The translations under genes and the position numbers were made by a program. This document shows, piece after piece, positions 51,223 through 59,860 of a stretch of 64,000 nt of DNA. The first letter of the stretch is position 1. Each line of letters begins with the position of its first letter. This DNA comes from an uncultured Lachnospiraceae bacterium (GTDB lineage: Bacteria; Bacillota; Clostridia; Lachnospirales; Lachnospiraceae). The notes beneath the pieces were generated by a model. The model did no database searches and had not been told where the DNA came from. It saw only the letters and a list, made by a program, of their open reading frames with translations. Location: positions 1-64,000 of the forward strand of contig CADBRV010000032.1 of NCBI GenBank assembly GCA_902797185.1, given 5' to 3'.

Positions 51223-51666
51223 TCAGTCCTGTGTCAGGATCCGGTATGCCGGTTTGTATTTCTTTTCCATGCGTTCATACATATCCTGGGGCACTTCGCC
51301 CTTACACCTGGACAGATCCATATTGTGCTTTAAATCAGCCAGTTTTACTGTTTTTGCAAGAGGGTTGTCTTTCAGGTTCCTTACGTAATCCAGGTAAGGC
51401 ACCCCCTCCTCATGGGTCAGGAGCATCACGGCATCCGTAATCCTCTTCCCGAAAATCGGCCGCAGCTCTTCCTCTGTCACATCGGTATCTTCCACGACAT
51501 CATGCAGGAGGGCCACTGTCTTCTCCTCTTTTGTTCCCACATAAGAAGCCACCGCCTTCGGGTGGCCGATATACGGCTCCCCGTTCCGGTCCATCTGCCC
51601 TTTATGGGCAAGCCTGGCAATAAGGCCGGCCGCGGCCAGCCTAACGTCTTCTAAATTTTCACTCAT
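51223..51666 (-). CDS. Small RelA/SpoT-type HD hydrolase (putative alarmone hydrolase)
   Basis: 147 residues consisting only of an HD hydrolase domain like that of Rel/SpoT; no synthetase or regulatory domains. Residues matching the hydrolase site of Rel enzymes are all present: Arg27, His35, His55-Asp56 with Glu59-Asp60 (LLHDVVEDT), Asp111 and Asn115 (VKLADLKHN). It should hydrolyse (p)ppGpp or a related nucleotide; activity is inferred. The start overlaps the end of the GH13 gene by eight bases, so it is coupled to glycogen breakdown genes. Confidence 0.85.
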   Translation of the reverse strand: MSENLEDVRLAAAGLIARLAHKGQMDRNGEPYIGHPKAVASYVGTKEEKTVALLHDVVEDTDVTEEELRPIFGKRITDAVMLLTHEEGVPYLDYVRNLKDNPLAKTVKLADLKHNMDLSRCKGEVPQDMYERMEKKYKPAYRILTQD

Positions 51667-53776
51667 CCATCCAATCCTCTAAAATATTTTGTATTTCCGC
51701 AAGCTCCCGGCGGGACAAGTCCTGCAGCAGCATGCCATCCCTGCCTGGGATAAAAAGTGAAAGCCCATTTTTGCCTGTAAGGGAAAAATCCTTTTTCCCG
51801 CGGTTCGTACCGCAGAGCAGCGCATCTTCTCCCAGGACCCTTGCAAACAGGAAGACCCCGTCTTCCGCATAAAGCACCTGGCATCCTGCTTTCGCAAAAA
51901 AATGCCTCCTTTGTTTCCGAAGGTGTGCCAGGAGGAAGTAATGGTTTTTCAATCCCTTTTCTTCCCGCCCCCAGGGATAAGCCCCCCGGTTGAAGGGGTC
52001 CGAGAAGCCTTCCATGCCCGCCTCGTCCCCATAGTAAATACATGGTACTCCTGGAAGTATCATCTGCAGCAGGGATGCCATTTTTAACAGGCGTATCCCT
52101 TGGTGCCTCTCCTTTTCCGAAAGGAAAGCACCTGCCATCTCTTCCCTGGAATGAGGTTTTGCCTGTTTCCAGGCCAGTGCCGTAAGCGCCCGCACGCTGT
52201 CATGGGTCCCGAGCGGGTTCATCAGGCATTCCAGCACTTCCGGGGGGTAATTGCAGCAGACTTCGTCCACCGCGTCAGCCAGTTTTCCGGCATCCCGCTT
52301 CCGGATGTAGGAAATGATGGCATCCTTCCAAGGGTAATTCATGACAGAGTCCAGCTCCTGCCCCTGGAAATATTCCCGCCGGACGCCATAGGCAGCCTTG
52401 TTGGAAGCATCTTCCCAAACCTCGCCCAGGACGACGGCATCCTCCCTCTGGCTCTTAGCTGCCTTCACCAGCTTCTTTAAAAAGCCGTCCGGCAGTTCGT
52501 CCACCACGTCCAGGCGCCATCCGGCCGCTCCCAGCCGGATCCATTTGCGGACAATCCCCTCTTCCCCGAAAAGGTATTCCTGGAAAGAAGAGGAATCCTT
52601 ATTGACCGTGGGCAGTGTGTCGATCCCCCACCAGCAGCGGTATTTGCTGCCATCCGGGCTGAAAGAATACCAGTCCCGGTATGGGCTGCCTTCCCCCTGC
52701 CAGGCGCCTTTGGAAGGATAAATCCCATATTTGTTAAAATAGATGGAATCCGCCCCTGTATGGTTAAAGACGCCATCCAGCATGACGCTGATGCCGTTTT
52801 CCCCTGCTTCCTGGCAGAGCTTTTCAAATTCTTCCCGGGTCCCGAAAAGCCGGTCGACCTTCCCATAATCCCCAGTGTCGTATTTATGGTTTGAATAAGC
52901 CTCAAAGATCGGGGAGAGATACAGGCAGGTCACCCCTAATTTCTTAAAATATGGCAGCTTCTCCCGGATGCCGGCAAGGTTCCCTCCGAAAAAGTCATTA
53001 TTTAAGATCTCCCCGTGGGAATCCTGCTGCCAGGCCGGGACTTCGTCCCAATTGTCATGGAAAATAAGGGTCCTCTCCGTCGCATTATCAAAGCCTTCTC
53101 CTACGGGCAGGAAACGGTAGCGGCTCTTCGCCGGCTCATCCTTGCAGGCCTTACGCTCTTCCTGTGCCAGGGTGGCACGTCCGGCATTTCCTCCAGCCTG
53201 CTCCAGGCTTCCATAGCCGCCGTCAGGGCCCTGTCCCTGTACCGTGCCTGCCTGGCAGGAATAGCCTTGTTCCTGGGACCGGCCTGCTAAGCCGGCACTT
53301 TCTTTTTCCTCTGCCAGGCTTGCATCTGCATCTTCCCCGCCCCTGTAGAAGCGGTCCACAAATACATGGTAAAACAGCCCGCCCGGCAGGAATGCCGGCT
53401 CCTTGTATTCCCTCTGGTAAATGGTCAGCTGGAGGTCTTTCTTCTGCTTGAAATTGTCCGTGAAAAAAGCCTTCCTGCCATCCAGGGAAGAAAAATAGGT
53501 TCCGCCGCATCCGTCTATATCAAAATAATACCAGTAAAGCCCTATTGTCACCGCGGGGAATTGGCACACGTAAAGGTCCATCTCCCCCTCCATGCCTTCC
53601 CATTCCATGCCGGAACGGAAATAGGATTTTTCCTGGTCCAGGCGCAGGTTGAGATGCACCTCCATGGCCCCGGTTTCCCGCGGGACATAAAGGCGCATCT
53701 CCACTTCGCTGCCTCTGATGGCAGTACCGGTTTTTTCCCCGTAATGCCTGCCATCCGCGATTATCGTACATCTCAT
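51659..53776 (-). CDS. GH13 alpha-glucosidase/neopullulanase-like enzyme
   Basis: 705 residues, no signal peptide, so cytosolic. An N-terminal beta domain (about 1-125) precedes a GH13 barrel beginning FYHVFVDRFYRGG. The catalytic triad is Asp423 (GWRLDVVDE), Glu452 (VLGEVWED) and Asp526 (GTHDS). LDGVFNHTG is the first conserved region. The likely role is trimming glycogen or maltodextrin branches. About 70 residues (145-215) form a low-complexity Gln/Gly/Ala/Glu insertion after the first barrel strand. It overlaps glgP by four bases and the HD hydrolase by eight. Confidence 0.88.
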   Translation of the reverse strand: MRCTIIADGRHYGEKTGTAIRGSEVEMRLYVPRETGAMEVHLNLRLDQEKSYFRSGMEWEGMEGEMDLYVCQFPAVTIGLYWYYFDIDGCGGTYFSSLDGRKAFFTDNFKQKKDLQLTIYQREYKEPAFLPGGLFYHVFVDRFYRGGEDADASLAEEKESAGLAGRSQEQGYSCQAGTVQGQGPDGGYGSLEQAGGNAGRATLAQEERKACKDEPAKSRYRFLPVGEGFDNATERTLIFHDNWDEVPAWQQDSHGEILNNDFFGGNLAGIREKLPYFKKLGVTCLYLSPIFEAYSNHKYDTGDYGKVDRLFGTREEFEKLCQEAGENGISVMLDGVFNHTGADSIYFNKYGIYPSKGAWQGEGSPYRDWYSFSPDGSKYRCWWGIDTLPTVNKDSSSFQEYLFGEEGIVRKWIRLGAAGWRLDVVDELPDGFLKKLVKAAKSQREDAVVLGEVWEDASNKAAYGVRREYFQGQELDSVMNYPWKDAIISYIRKRDAGKLADAVDEVCCNYPPEVLECLMNPLGTHDSVRALTALAWKQAKPHSREEMAGAFLSEKERHQGIRLLKMASLLQMILPGVPCIYYGDEAGMEGFSDPFNRGAYPWGREEKGLKNHYFLLAHLRKQRRHFFAKAGCQVLYAEDGVFLFARVLGEDALLCGTNRGKKDFSLTGKNGLSLFIPGRDGMLLQDLSRRELAEIQNILEDWMDE

Positions 53777-56184
53777 CTGTATCTCTTAATGCCCCAGATC
53801 TCTTCCGCATAGGTCTTGATGGAGCGGTCAGCGGAAAAGATGCCTGCATGGGCAATGTTGCGCAGGGACTTTTTATACCATTCCTTCGGTTTTGCATAAT
53901 CAGCCCATGCCTTCTTATGGATATCCGCATAACTGTCAAAATCTGCCAGGCACATGTAGGGGTCCCCGCCATTAAGCAGGTACTGGTAAATGTCGGAAAC
54001 GTCCATGCCGCCTACCAGGCTCTTCAGGAAATCCACTGTGTCTTTCAGAAGCGGGTTCCTCTTATAGAAGATAAACGGGTCATACCCTTCCTTGCGAAGA
54101 CCTGTCACCTGGGGCTCGTCCATGCCGAAGATGTAGATATTGTCCCGTCCTACCGCTTCCGCGATCTCCATATTGGCGCCGTCCAGGGTGCCAATGGTCA
54201 AAGCGCCGTTAATCATCAGCTTCATGTTGCCGGTACCGGAAGCTTCCTTCCCGGCCAGGGAAATCTGCTCGGAAATATCGGCAGCAGGCATGATCCTTTC
54301 TGCCATGGTAACACTGTAATTTTCCAGGAAAATAATTTTCAGCTTTCCTTTTGCCACCGGGTCGTTATCAATCTCTTTCCCTAATGCCACGATCAGCTGG
54401 ATGATCTTTTTCGCCATGTCATAGCCCGGTGCGGCCTTGGCGCCAAACAGGTAAACCTGCGGCGGGATCTCCAGGGACGGGTCCGCCTTCAGCTGCAGGT
54501 AAAGGGAAGCGATATGCAGCGCGTTTAAAAGCTGCCTCTTATACTCATGGAGCCGTTTCACCTGTACGTCAAACAGGCTCGAAGGATCTACCGTCTCTCC
54601 TGTGAGTTTCAGGAGCTGTCCGGCAAAACGCTCTTTATTCTGCTTTTTTATTTCGGCAAGGCGTCCCAGCACCGAATCGTCCTCCGCATATTCCAAAAAG
54701 CGTATGAGCTTGGAAGCGTCTGAGCGGTAAGATGTGCCGATCGTATCATCCAGAAGGCCTGCCAGAAGAGGGTTTGCCTGGCACAGCCACCTGCGGTAAG
54801 CGATCCCGTTGGTCACGTTCATGAACTGCTGTGGGTCATCTTCATAAAAGTCTTTGAAAACTTCCTTTTCCAGGATTTCGGTATGCATGGCGGATACACC
54901 GTTCACCTTGTGGGAACCGATAATGGAAAGGTTGGCCATGCGCACCATGCCATGGGAAAGGATGGCCATGCGGTCGCATTTTTCCCAATTTCCTTCATTG
55001 CGCTGCCAGATATGCTCGCAGTACCTGCGGTTCAATTCTTCCATGATCTGGTAAATCCTGGGAAGGAGCCTCTGGATCAGGTCCTGGGGCCATACTTCCA
55101 GCGCTTCTGCCAGCACGGTATGGTTTGTATAAGAAACGGAATTTTTCACCAGGTAAAAAGCATGGTCCCAGGAAAGATGGTATTCATCCATAAAGATGCG
55201 CATGAGTTCCGGGATCACCATGGCCGGATGTGTATCATTAATATGGATGGCATTTTTCTCCGCGAAATTATCCAGGGTATGGTAAAGCTCCATGTGACGG
55301 CGGATGATGTCCTGGGCAGAGGCGGATACCAGGAAATACTGCTGCTCCAGGCGGAGCATTTTCCCATCCGGCGTATTATCAGCAGGATAAAGCACTTTCC
55401 CGATCAGGTCGGCGTTTACACTCTTTTCTACCGCCTGCATGTAATTCCCGTTGGAAAACATTTCCATGTCAAAACTGTCTGACTCCCGGGGGCGCCAGGT
55501 ACGAAGACAGGCTTCCCCTGTATTGCCATTGCCGGAAATGACCATGTCATAAGCGATGGCTTTTACGGAATCATAACCGGTATGCACCACTTCCAGCCCG
55601 TTCTGGGTCCAGTTTTCTTCCAGGCGGCCTCCGAATTTAATTTCAAAAGCCCGGTCTGAGCGGGGCGACAGCCAGACGCTGCCTCCGGGAAGCCATACAT
55701 CCGGCAGTTCCACCTGCCAGCCGTCTACGATCTTCTGGCGGAACAGCCCGAATTCATAACGGATGGTATAGCCCATGGCCGGATATCCCGCGGAAGCCAG
55801 CGCGTCTAAAAAGCAGGCTGCCAGCCTGCCCAGGCCGCCATTGCCAAGGCCCGCGTCGGACTCCTCTTCGAAGATGTCCTCCAGGTCAAAGCCGTATTTC
55901 TTTAAGGCCTTTCCATACGTTTCCAGCTCTCCCAAATTGTAAAGGTTATTTTTCAGCGAACGCCCCAGGAGGAATTCCATACAGAGGTAATAAACCCTCT
56001 TTGCCCCTTTCGCGTCGATTTTCTCACGAAAATCCTTCCGCTTTTCCAGCAGCTGGTCCCGGACGGTAATGACCGCTGCCTGGTACATCTGTTTACGGGT
56101 CGCTTTCTGAGGGGTTATGGAAAACATCCTTGCCAGGGCTTTTTCAATCCGTTCCTGGGCTTCCTTGATCGTCATTTTAGCCAT
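53773..56184 (-). CDS. glgP: Glycogen/maltodextrin phosphorylase
   Basis: An 803-residue GT35 enzyme releasing glucose-1-phosphate from glycogen. EFLLGRSLKNNLYNLG is near the N-terminus, GNGGLGRLAACFLDS-like residues bind substrate, and the PLP-binding Lys655 is in ASGTGNMKLMINGAL followed by GTLDGANMEI. The length is typical. It starts a unit with the GH13 gene, the HD hydrolase and feoB. An element with two module B copies separates it from glgA upstream. Confidence 0.96.
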   Translation of the reverse strand: MAKMTIKEAQERIEKALARMFSITPQKATRKQMYQAAVITVRDQLLEKRKDFREKIDAKGAKRVYYLCMEFLLGRSLKNNLYNLGELETYGKALKKYGFDLEDIFEEESDAGLGNGGLGRLAACFLDALASAGYPAMGYTIRYEFGLFRQKIVDGWQVELPDVWLPGGSVWLSPRSDRAFEIKFGGRLEENWTQNGLEVVHTGYDSVKAIAYDMVISGNGNTGEACLRTWRPRESDSFDMEMFSNGNYMQAVEKSVNADLIGKVLYPADNTPDGKMLRLEQQYFLVSASAQDIIRRHMELYHTLDNFAEKNAIHINDTHPAMVIPELMRIFMDEYHLSWDHAFYLVKNSVSYTNHTVLAEALEVWPQDLIQRLLPRIYQIMEELNRRYCEHIWQRNEGNWEKCDRMAILSHGMVRMANLSIIGSHKVNGVSAMHTEILEKEVFKDFYEDDPQQFMNVTNGIAYRRWLCQANPLLAGLLDDTIGTSYRSDASKLIRFLEYAEDDSVLGRLAEIKKQNKERFAGQLLKLTGETVDPSSLFDVQVKRLHEYKRQLLNALHIASLYLQLKADPSLEIPPQVYLFGAKAAPGYDMAKKIIQLIVALGKEIDNDPVAKGKLKIIFLENYSVTMAERIMPAADISEQISLAGKEASGTGNMKLMINGALTIGTLDGANMEIAEAVGRDNIYIFGMDEPQVTGLRKEGYDPFIFYKRNPLLKDTVDFLKSLVGGMDVSDIYQYLLNGGDPYMCLADFDSYADIHKKAWADYAKPKEWYKKSLRNIAHAGIFSADRSIKTYAEEIWGIKRYR

Positions 56185-56245
56185 GAAATTCCTTCTTTCT
56201 GGTGTAGGCTTTATGGGCTTTTCGGCATCTTATTCTTTTATCAAT

Positions 56246-56397
56246 TTCATCACCCGCAAGGTGGTGACAGAGGCTGCGCCCGCACAAGCAGTGTACTTTT
56301 TCATGGCGCGGCTCTCCCTTTCTATGTCATTGCCCGGAAGGCAATGACATAGGCCGCGCCACCGCACGCAGCGTGCTCTTTCTTGGTGCGGCTCTCT
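56246..56397 (+). repeat. Two tandem copies of intergenic module B
   Basis: First copy 56246-56315, second 56322-56397. The second has TGTCATTGCC/GGCAATGACA, a compensated version of the TGTCATCACC/GGTGATGACA stem seen elsewhere, and GCCGCGCC/GGTGCGGC. It lies between glgA and glgP. Confidence 0.82.
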
Positions 56398-56450
56398 TAC
56401 TATACAATGTGCCACCGCCCGCAAAGGAAGTGGCACACCGTCTTTGGCAT

Positions 56451-56550
56451 ATATTTCCTATCTTATCTTGTGTAAGCCTGCTTTGTACGGTATGTACTGC
56501 AGGGGCTCTACGGATATTTTTCCTATCTTATCCTGTATATCCCTGCTTGT
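56451..56550. repeat. Pair of 36-bp direct repeats past glgA
   Basis: ATATTTCCTATCTTATC-TTGT...CCTGCTTTGT (56451-56486) recurs as ATATTTTTCCTATCTTATC-CTGT...CCTGCTTGT (56514-56550), about 63 bases apart. The second copy ends at the glgA stop codon. A GTGCCAC/GTGGCAC hairpin lies just beyond (56409-56436). No function is recognised. Confidence 0.65.
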
Positions 56551-58658
56551 CAAAAAGAAACCAGCTCCCGGTACATACCCTCATATTCGGCAGCCGACTT
56601 CTTCCAGCTAAAATCGATCCCCATGGCATATTTCTGGAGGTTCGTCCAATCCGGCTTGTCCTGGTAAAGGGCCAGTGCACGCCCAACCGCGTCTTTTAAC
56701 TGGAAGGCGTCCACATCCCGGAACGTAAATCCGTTCCCTTCTCCCAGGCTGCAGTCCTTGATAGAATCGCTAAGGCCGCCGGTTTCCCGTACTACAGGGA
56801 TGGTGCCATAACGGCAGGCAATCATCTGTGCCAGGCCGCAGGGCTCCGAAATGGATGGCATCAGGAAGATGTCGGATCCTGCATAAATCCGATGGGACAA
56901 GCCCTGGTTAAACATGATATTGACCGCGATCTTGTCCGGATAGCGTCCCTGCAGGTAACGGAAATAATCCTCAAAAGCGATTTCCCCGGTCCCAAGCACT
57001 ACAACCTGGACCCTTCCCTGCAGCAGCTGCTCCATGATGTCACGGATGAGGCCGATGCCCTTCTGCCCCACCAGGCGGGATACGATGGCGATGATCGGGA
57101 TATCCGGTTCTTTCGGCAGGTTCATAAGCTCCTGCAGGTTTTCCTTGCAGGCTGCCTTGCCGGAGAGGTCCTCTGCAGAAAAGTTCCTGGCGATCTCCGG
57201 ATCGGTCTGTGGATCATAAACGCCTGTAGCAATGCCATTCAGGATCCCTCTGAGCTTAAAGCTGTTGCGGCGGATGATGTCTTCCATGCCTTCCGCGTTC
57301 TGCCCGTCCAGAAGCTCCTTGGCATAAGTGGGGCTTACCGTGGAAACCAGGTTGCTGGTCTCGATGGCGCCTTTCATCAGGTTGATGCAGCCATGGTATT
57401 CCACATATGAGCCTGCTTCCGGGGGGAGGTCGAAGACATCCCCCAAAATAGCCAGGTCGTACTGTCCCTGATAGGCAATGTTGTGGATCGTAAATACGCT
57501 CTTAAAACCATAGTGATAGGAAACGGTATTATAAATCGGGACCAGGGCCGTCTGCCAGTCATTGGCATGGACGATGTCCGGATAAAAATCCAGCTGCCCG
57601 ATGGAATCCATGACTGCCTTGCAGAAGAAAGCATACCTTTCCCCGTCGTCGTAATAGCCATAAAGCCCTTCCCTGCCGAAATAATATTCATTATCTACAA
57701 AGTAGTAGGTGACATCATTCTTCTTCAGTTCGAACAGACCGCAGTACTGGCTCCTCCAGGCTACCTTTACGTAGAACCATTTCAGGAAGGTGCACTGGTC
57801 CTTCCATTCCCTGGGGATATCCCGGTAATAAGGCAGGATCACTCGGACATCCAGCTTCCTGTCCTTTGCCAGCGCTACCGGGAGGGACCCCGCTACTTCC
57901 CCTAAACCGCCTGTGCCAGCGAAAGGCTGTACCTCAGGAGAAACAAAAAGCAGCTTTACCTTCTTTTCCTCTTGTCCTGCCATGCCTGTCCCTTCTTTCT
58001 GTGTGCCTGTCTCTTTATTCCCAGCCTTCTTTCCAGAACTTTCCATCCCGGATGGCTTTGTTTCCGCTTTCTCTGGAGAAGCTTTTTTCACTGCTTTCTT
58101 CGGGGCTGCCTTCTCCTCTGCCTGCTTTGCGGGAGCTTTCTCCTCTGCCTTTTTTACAGGCGGCTTCTTAGCCGCCGTCTTCCTTGCCCTGGCTTTCGCA
58201 GGGGCTTTCTTTTTCGTGGTTTTGGCAGCAGCTTTCTTTACCGGTTTTTCATCCTCTTTCGCAGCAGCCTTCTTTTCCGGCTCTTCAACGGCATCCTTCT
58301 TCTCGGGCTTTTCAGCAGCAGCTTTCTTTTCCGGCATCTGCGGTACTTCAGCCGGGACTTTCTTCTCCGGCTTCTCCAGCACTTCCTGCCTCCTGCGCAC
58401 TTCACCCGGAACCTTTTTCTCCGGCTTCTCCAGCACTTCCTGCTTCCTGCGCACTTCGCCCGGTACCTTTTTCTCCGGCTTCTCCAGCACTTCCTGCTTC
58501 CTGCGCACTTCGCCCGGTACCTTTTTCTCCGGCTTCTCCAAAATTTCTTTCTTTTTATCTGCTACGATCTGCCTGCTTTCGGTCTTCTCAGCAGCCGTTT
58601 TTGTTCCTGCCTCAGCGGAAGTTTTTCCTTTCGCCGCAGGGCTTTTTCTTTCAGCCAT
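56550..58658 (-). CDS. glgA: Glycogen synthase with a long repeat-rich basic N-terminal tail
   Basis: 702 residues, against about 480 for normal GlgA. Residues 232-702 are a complete GT5 ADP-glucose glycogen synthase: LLFVSPEVQPFAGTGGLGEVAGS, HANDWQTALVP, SRLVGQKGIGL and SEPCGLAQMIACRYG. Residues 1-231 are low complexity. Four 18-residue repeats (37-96; EVLEKPEKKVPGEVRRKQ) are followed by a Lys/Ala/Pro-rich region with KKAPAKARARKTAAKKP, like a histone H1 tail. The start at 58658 has AAGGAGG six bases upstream and is in frame through the tail, so the tail is really part of the protein. It lies between glgD and glgP. Confidence 0.93.
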   Translation of the reverse strand: MAERKSPAAKGKTSAEAGTKTAAEKTESRQIVADKKKEILEKPEKKVPGEVRRKQEVLEKPEKKVPGEVRRKQEVLEKPEKKVPGEVRRRQEVLEKPEKKVPAEVPQMPEKKAAAEKPEKKDAVEEPEKKAAAKEDEKPVKKAAAKTTKKKAPAKARARKTAAKKPPVKKAEEKAPAKQAEEKAAPKKAVKKASPEKAETKPSGMESSGKKAGNKETGTQKEGTGMAGQEEKKVKLLFVSPEVQPFAGTGGLGEVAGSLPVALAKDRKLDVRVILPYYRDIPREWKDQCTFLKWFYVKVAWRSQYCGLFELKKNDVTYYFVDNEYYFGREGLYGYYDDGERYAFFCKAVMDSIGQLDFYPDIVHANDWQTALVPIYNTVSYHYGFKSVFTIHNIAYQGQYDLAILGDVFDLPPEAGSYVEYHGCINLMKGAIETSNLVSTVSPTYAKELLDGQNAEGMEDIIRRNSFKLRGILNGIATGVYDPQTDPEIARNFSAEDLSGKAACKENLQELMNLPKEPDIPIIAIVSRLVGQKGIGLIRDIMEQLLQGRVQVVVLGTGEIAFEDYFRYLQGRYPDKIAVNIMFNQGLSHRIYAGSDIFLMPSISEPCGLAQMIACRYGTIPVVRETGGLSDSIKDCSLGEGNGFTFRDVDAFQLKDAVGRALALYQDKPDWTNLQKYAMGIDFSWKKSAAEYEGMYRELVSF
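58371..58549 (-). repeat. 54-bp tandem repeats in the glgA tail
   Basis: Three near-identical 54-bp units (58371-58424, 58425-58478, 58479-58532) plus a partial fourth. Differences between units are mostly single, often silent bases, pointing to recent duplication. Each unit encodes 18 residues. Confidence 0.95.
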
Positions 58659-58740
58659 CTGCAACCTCCTTATGATGTACTCCCTTAAAAAGCAGAGGCT
58701 GCGTCTTTGTATCCAGCAAAAATACGCAGCCCCATTGGCC

Positions 58741-59859
58741 TTATAATACAGATCCCAGGGAAATGAAGAACGGATATCCTTCACATCCGGAAATCGTCCT
58801 GCCCTTGCGGACAAAGACATTTTTCTCGGTCACAATATAATTCAAATCGGCGCCGCTCTCAATGATGTTGTCCTGCAGGATCACGCTGTTGCGGACAACC
58901 GCCCCTTCATCCACCCGGACGCCACGGAACAGGACGGAGTTTTCCACCACCCCGTCGATGATGCATCCATCGGAAATCAGGGAATTGGTCACTCTGGAAT
59001 GCTCCCCGTAAATTGTGGGTGCCGAGTCCTTGACCGTGGTATAAACCGGCGAGCCTTCCTTTTCGAACAGCTCCTTGCGGACGCTGGACTGCAGCAGGTC
59101 CATGTTGCCCATCCAGTAATCTTCCAGGGAAGCAATCCCCCTCAGGTACCCTTTGAATTCATAAGTCTTGACATCCACCAGGCCCAGGTAATGGGGGAGG
59201 ATCTCCCTGCCGAAGCTCTTATACCCATATACCAGGGAATCGTCAATCATGTCCAGGAGGACCTGCCTCTTGATGACATACAGGTTAAGCCCGTAATTCA
59301 TCGTCCCCTGCAATTCCTCATGGCTCTTTACCCTTTCCAGGGCGCCATCGTCCCCGACCATGAATTCCAGGCTGAACTTCGTCCGTTTTCGAAGGAACGT
59401 GATCCTCTTATATGCCGCCGTAATGTCTGCCCCGGATTTCTCATGGTATCTCAATATCTCATCATAAGGGATATTGGCCAAAAGGTCCGAATCGGAAAGG
59501 AGGATATTGTCCGCCACCGTATTTTCCACATAACGCCTGGAATTTTGAAGCGCTTCCAGCCTGTTGGTGTAAAGCGGCCCGCTTCCTGCTTCCACAAACG
59601 GGGAAATAATCGTGACTCCTCCGTTCTTGCGGTCCAGGTCCCAGCTCTTGCCGGCTCCCACATGTTCCATCAGGCTGTGGTACTTGGTCTTTGTGATGAT
59701 GCCCACCTGCTCAATCCCTGCATTGGTCATGCTGGAAAGGACAAAATCGATCATCCGGTACCTGGCAGCAATCGGTACAGACGCCATGGTGCGCACCTTG
59801 GTCAGTTCCGGAAGCAGCTGGTCATGGACATTTGAAAAAACAATTCCTGCTGTCTTCAT
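58741..59859 (-). CDS. glgD: Glucose-1-phosphate adenylyltransferase, GlgD subunit
   Basis: 372 residues of the regulatory GlgD type. The start TAGIVFSNVHDQLLPELTKVR lacks the GGxGTRL loop of catalytic GlgC, as GlgD proteins do. ARYRMIDFVLSSMTNAGI, SWDLDRKNGGVTI and a C-terminal left-handed beta-helix (VVENSVLFRGVRVDEGAVV) are present. Firmicute GlgD binds GlgC and raises its activity. It starts one base after the glgC stop codon. Confidence 0.94.
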   Translation of the reverse strand: MKTAGIVFSNVHDQLLPELTKVRTMASVPIAARYRMIDFVLSSMTNAGIEQVGIITKTKYHSLMEHVGAGKSWDLDRKNGGVTIISPFVEAGSGPLYTNRLEALQNSRRYVENTVADNILLSDSDLLANIPYDEILRYHEKSGADITAAYKRITFLRKRTKFSLEFMVGDDGALERVKSHEELQGTMNYGLNLYVIKRQVLLDMIDDSLVYGYKSFGREILPHYLGLVDVKTYEFKGYLRGIASLEDYWMGNMDLLQSSVRKELFEKEGSPVYTTVKDSAPTIYGEHSRVTNSLISDGCIIDGVVENSVLFRGVRVDEGAVVRNSVILQDNIIESGADLNYIVTEKNVFVRKGRTISGCEGYPFFISLGSVL

Positions 59860-59860
59860 T

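Noticed and set aside
57913-58746. Long plus-strand frame opposite the glgA tail
   Set aside because: It is the mirror of the Lys/Glu/Ala repeats and gives a Phe/Ser/Ala-rich product with no ribosome site or homology.
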